From assembly GCA_900752095.1 (NCBI GenBank), contig CAADUD010000080.1:1-7993 (forward strand): DNA of 7,993 bases, written 5' to 3'. The notes beneath the pieces are model-generated. The model searched no databases, had not been told where the DNA came from, and saw only the letters and a program-made list of their open reading frames with translations. The stretch comes from Clostridia bacterium. GTDB taxonomy: Bacteria; Bacillota; Clostridia; TANB77; CAG-508. Made by a program: the position numbers and the translations under genes. Positions 6,158 through 7,993 of the stretch are shown piece after piece; position 1 is the stretch's first letter; each line of letters opens with the position of its first letter.

Positions 6158-6190
6158 AAGTGCTAGAAAGCTTTTAGCTAACTAACACTT
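6158..6190. repeat. 33-bp dyad in the recombinase leader
   Basis: Outer arms AAGTGCTAG (6158-6166) and CTAACACTT (6182-6190) pair with one mismatch that becomes a G-U pair on the minus-strand RNA. After two unpaired bases per side, inner AGCT/AGCT arms (6169-6172, 6176-6179) close a 3-nt loop. The dyad lies 10 bp upstream of the recombinase ribosome binding site. It could be an operator, an attenuator hairpin or a recombinase-binding site. Confidence 0.6.
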
Positions 6191-6247
6191 AAAATTTATC
6201 TTATTATTTATTTGTATTACTTGCTGATAAAAAGAAAACCTTTAGTA

Positions 6248-6520
6248 TTAGTTGCCACTGATAAAATCTCTTAATCTTGAGAGTGGTATTTTATTTGCTA
6301 AATTACCTATATAGAAATACTCGTGCTGATTAAAGAAGAGATATAGCTTTTCTTTAATCAATACACTGTGTGGTTCTACATAAGCAATATTAGTTTTTTC
6401 AACCATTCTCAAATTACCATTCTTTATCTTTGGTTCACAATTACTAAAAGTGCAAGCCCATTCAATTTTAGAAAGTAATTCTTTTTCTACTGCTAATTTT
6501 CTTTTAACTATGCGTATCAT
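6248..6520 (-). CDS. 90-aa basic hypothetical protein upstream of the recombinase
   Basis: The product begins MIRIVKRKLAVEKELL and has a Lys/Arg excess, a C-x3-C pair (Cys23, Cys27), an aromatic middle and the C-terminus PLSRLRDFISGN. I recognise no family. The start at 6520 is set by AAGGAGG at 6531-6537; the longer in-frame version from 6634 runs back through a terminator hairpin and is discounted. It ends 113 bp before the recombinase on the same strand. A small basic protein beside a serine recombinase could be a directionality factor or regulator, but that is position only. It could also be a host gene next to the insertion. Confidence 0.65.
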   Translation of the reverse strand: MIRIVKRKLAVEKELLSKIEWACTFSNCEPKIKNGNLRMVEKTNIAYVEPHSVLIKEKLYLFFNQHEYFYIGNLANKIPLSRLRDFISGN

Positions 6521-6530
6521 ATCACAAAAA

Positions 6531-6537
6531 CCTCCTT
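6531..6537 (-). promoter_or_regulatory. ribosome binding site of the 90-aa gene
   Basis: AAGGAGG within a longer A/G run lies ten bases ahead of the ATG at 6520. This site is the main evidence that the gene is real and that the frame does not begin at 6634. Confidence 0.8.
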
Positions 6538-6559
6538 TTTTCAATGATTTGAGGCTATT

Positions 6560-6587
6560 TTTATATACTTTTGGTAAAAAAAGTAAA
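6560..6587 (-). promoter_or_regulatory. possible weak promoter of the 90-aa gene
   Basis: On the minus strand TTTACT (6582-6587), a 16-bp spacer and TATAAA (6560-6565) could serve the 90-aa gene. The -35 box lies in the T run of the upstream terminator, and AT-rich DNA gives such matches by chance, so this is tentative. Confidence 0.35.
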
Positions 6588-6612
6588 AAAATAAGCCGAT
6601 TAAATCGACTTA
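6580..6612 (-). terminator. intrinsic terminator downstream of tRNA-Gly
   Basis: On the minus strand a 9-bp stem (6612-6604 with 6600-6592; one G-U pair) with a 3-nt loop is followed by seven T. It is the first terminator after the tRNA, leaving a trailer of about 85 nt between the CCA and the stem. Confidence 0.85.
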
Positions 6613-6770
<158 letters not shown>

Positions 6771-6782
6771 AAATATAATCTT

Positions 6783-6811
6783 ATTATAAAGCAAAAAAGT
6801 TAAAAATGCAA
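6783..6811 (-). promoter_or_regulatory. promoter of tRNA-Gly
   Basis: On the minus strand TTGCAT (6806-6811), a 17-bp spacer and TATAAT (6783-6788) lie 12 bp ahead of the tRNA 5' end, giving a leader of only a few bases. Confidence 0.7.
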
Positions 6812-6833
6812 ATAGTTTTTCAAAATCATGTGA

Positions 6834-6870
6834 AAGTAAAAATAGGAAGATATCAATTTCTTCCTATTTT
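6834..6870 (-). terminator. intrinsic terminator of ppaC
   Basis: A perfect 12-bp stem (6839-6850 with 6859-6870) and an 8-nt loop lie six bases past the ppaC stop on the minus strand. The T run after it is short and partly within the stem, so termination may be moderate. Confidence 0.75.
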
Positions 6871-6876
6871 CAAATA

Positions 6877-7815
6877 CTATAATTCAATTTTTTTATCAAT
6901 ACCTTCTAAAATAGCAGGTAAAATTTGCTTTTTCCTTGAAATAACTCCTTTTAAAACAGTTGTATTACCAATTAATTGAATTTTAAAAGCTCTTTCAAAA
7001 ATATCAGTTCTATTTCCTAAAACTATTACTTTAGAATTTGCTTCCAAAATATCTGTTACAACAAAAACAAATAAATCAATATTTTCTTTTTGAATTCTAT
7101 TTTCTATTGCTTTTTCAAGTTCGGGTTTTCTTTTAAATACTTCATCTAAATTAGAACTATTAATTTGAGAAATGGTAATTTTTAAATCATTATGTTGAAA
7201 ATCTTTAGAGTCAATACAAATAATTTGCTCAGCTGTACAATCACTAATATCAGTTCCAGCTTCTAATAATTTATAACCATAATCATATAAATCAATACCT
7301 GCAATTTTGGATAACTTTTCTGCAGTAATTCTATCTTGATCTGTACAAGTAGGGGAACGGAACATCAATGTATCAGATATAATAGCGCTAAGCATCATTC
7401 CAGCAATTCTAGGAGTAATTGATATATCTTCTTGTTTATATAATTTATATAAAATAGTAGAAGCACATCCAACAGGTTCTGCAATACAATATACAGGTTC
7501 AGATGTATGTAAATTTAATCTGTGGTGATCTACTACCATTTGAATATGAGCGTTTTCAATTCCACTTACACTTTGAGAAAATTCATTGTTATCTACCATT
7601 ATAACATTAGAATGGTCTTCTAACTTAGATAAGAGTTCAGGTTGTTCCATATTAAAAGTTTTTAAAGCATAATTAGTTTCTTTATTAACATTACCTAAAC
7701 GATAGCTTTGTGCATACTTTCCCATTTCTATTTGTAAGTTTGCCATAGAGATGGCAGATGCAATAGAATCTGTGTCTGGATTGGTATGACCAAAAACAAA
7801 AGTCTTATCTGTCAT
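6877..7815 (-). CDS. ppaC: manganese-dependent inorganic pyrophosphatase (family II, DHH)
   Basis: The cytoplasmic enzyme hydrolyses pyrophosphate to phosphate, pulling biosynthetic reactions forward. The metal-site motifs are all present: GHTNPDTDS (His10, Asp14, Asp16), VDNNE (Asp75), VVDHH (Asp96, His97, His98) and SDT (Asp148). They fall within one residue of the Bacillus subtilis PpaC positions as I recall them. The C-terminal domain ends with SRKKQ (293-297), the basic motif that binds pyrophosphate. At 312 residues it is the normal length for the short form, without regulatory CBS domains. A ribosome binding site AAAGGGGGAT ends six bases before the ATG, behind a consensus promoter, and a hairpin terminator follows. 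It is a standalone housekeeping gene of the host. Confidence 0.97.
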   Translation of the reverse strand: MTDKTFVFGHTNPDTDSIASAISMANLQIEMGKYAQSYRLGNVNKETNYALKTFNMEQPELLSKLEDHSNVIMVDNNEFSQSVSGIENAHIQMVVDHHRLNLHTSEPVYCIAEPVGCASTILYKLYKQEDISITPRIAGMMLSAIISDTLMFRSPTCTDQDRITAEKLSKIAGIDLYDYGYKLLEAGTDISDCTAEQIICIDSKDFQHNDLKITISQINSSNLDEVFKRKPELEKAIENRIQKENIDLFVFVVTDILEANSKVIVLGNRTDIFERAFKIQLIGNTTVLKGVISRKKQILPAILEGIDKKIEL

Positions 7816-7855
7816 AATAAATCCCCCTTTATCTTTTAATTCCTCTAACTAACTT

Positions 7856-7884
7856 ATTATACCATAAATTACATAACGTGTCAA
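7856..7884 (-). promoter_or_regulatory. strong consensus promoter of ppaC
   Basis: On the minus strand a perfect TTGACA (7879-7884), a 17-bp spacer and a perfect TATAAT (7856-7861) with a TG one base before the -10 make this the best promoter in the window. It fits high constitutive expression. Confidence 0.9.
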
Positions 7885-7993
7885 CAAATGTCAAAATTAC
7901 TCTGAAATTCCTTTTTAATCTAGGAAAATATTATGCATTTTTTATTATATTAAAAAATGGTAAAAGGATAATGCAATTATAAAGTAAAAATAG
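7885..7993. other. AT-rich window end with a 9-bp inverted repeat
   Basis: No gene is seen. CATTTTTTA (7936-7944) and TAAAAAATG (7951-7959) form a perfect but almost wholly A/T hairpin; it could end a gene lying beyond the window, but it has no GC base to stabilise it. Confidence 0.35.

Overview
The window reads as chromosome from a low-GC Firmicute, most likely a member of the Clostridia. The DNA is strongly AT-rich, ribosome binding sites are near-consensus (AAGGAGG), promoters are sigma-A-like with 17-bp spacers, and the DHH-type manganese pyrophosphatase PpaC and a tRNA-Gly with an encoded CCA fit that group. I cannot name a species.

Left flank (1-1250): the 3' part of an HD-domain protein on the + strand overlaps, tail to tail by 20 bp, a TraX-family membrane protein gene on the - strand that has its own consensus promoter. 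Positions 1245-1660 hold no convincing gene. They hold a visibly GC-richer islet ending in a minus-strand terminator (a possible gene remnant or element scar), a perfect 10-bp palindrome, and an extended -10 promoter for the next gene.

Middle (1567-6520): a + strand gene encodes a lipoprotein built from 61-residue tandem repeats. It ends at a bidirectional terminator shared with a minus-strand module. Read along the minus strand, the module is a 90-aa basic protein, a large serine recombinase (626 aa), a hairpin-rich spacer with a probable transfer origin, a MobV-type relaxase (462 aa) and a 99-aa protein. This is the gene set of a small integrative mobilizable element that excises with a serine recombinase and is moved by a helper conjugative system. 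The loop of the spacer hairpin reads TAGTATG/TCA on the minus strand, very close to the pMV158 MobM nick site TAGTGTG/TTA as I recall it. The lipoprotein may be cargo of the element or a host gene; the exact ends of the element cannot be fixed from one sequence.

Right flank (6580-7993): tRNA-Gly(UCC), then ppaC, both on the minus strand, each with its own promoter and terminator. These look like host housekeeping genes. No CRISPR array, riboswitch or intact insertion sequence was seen.
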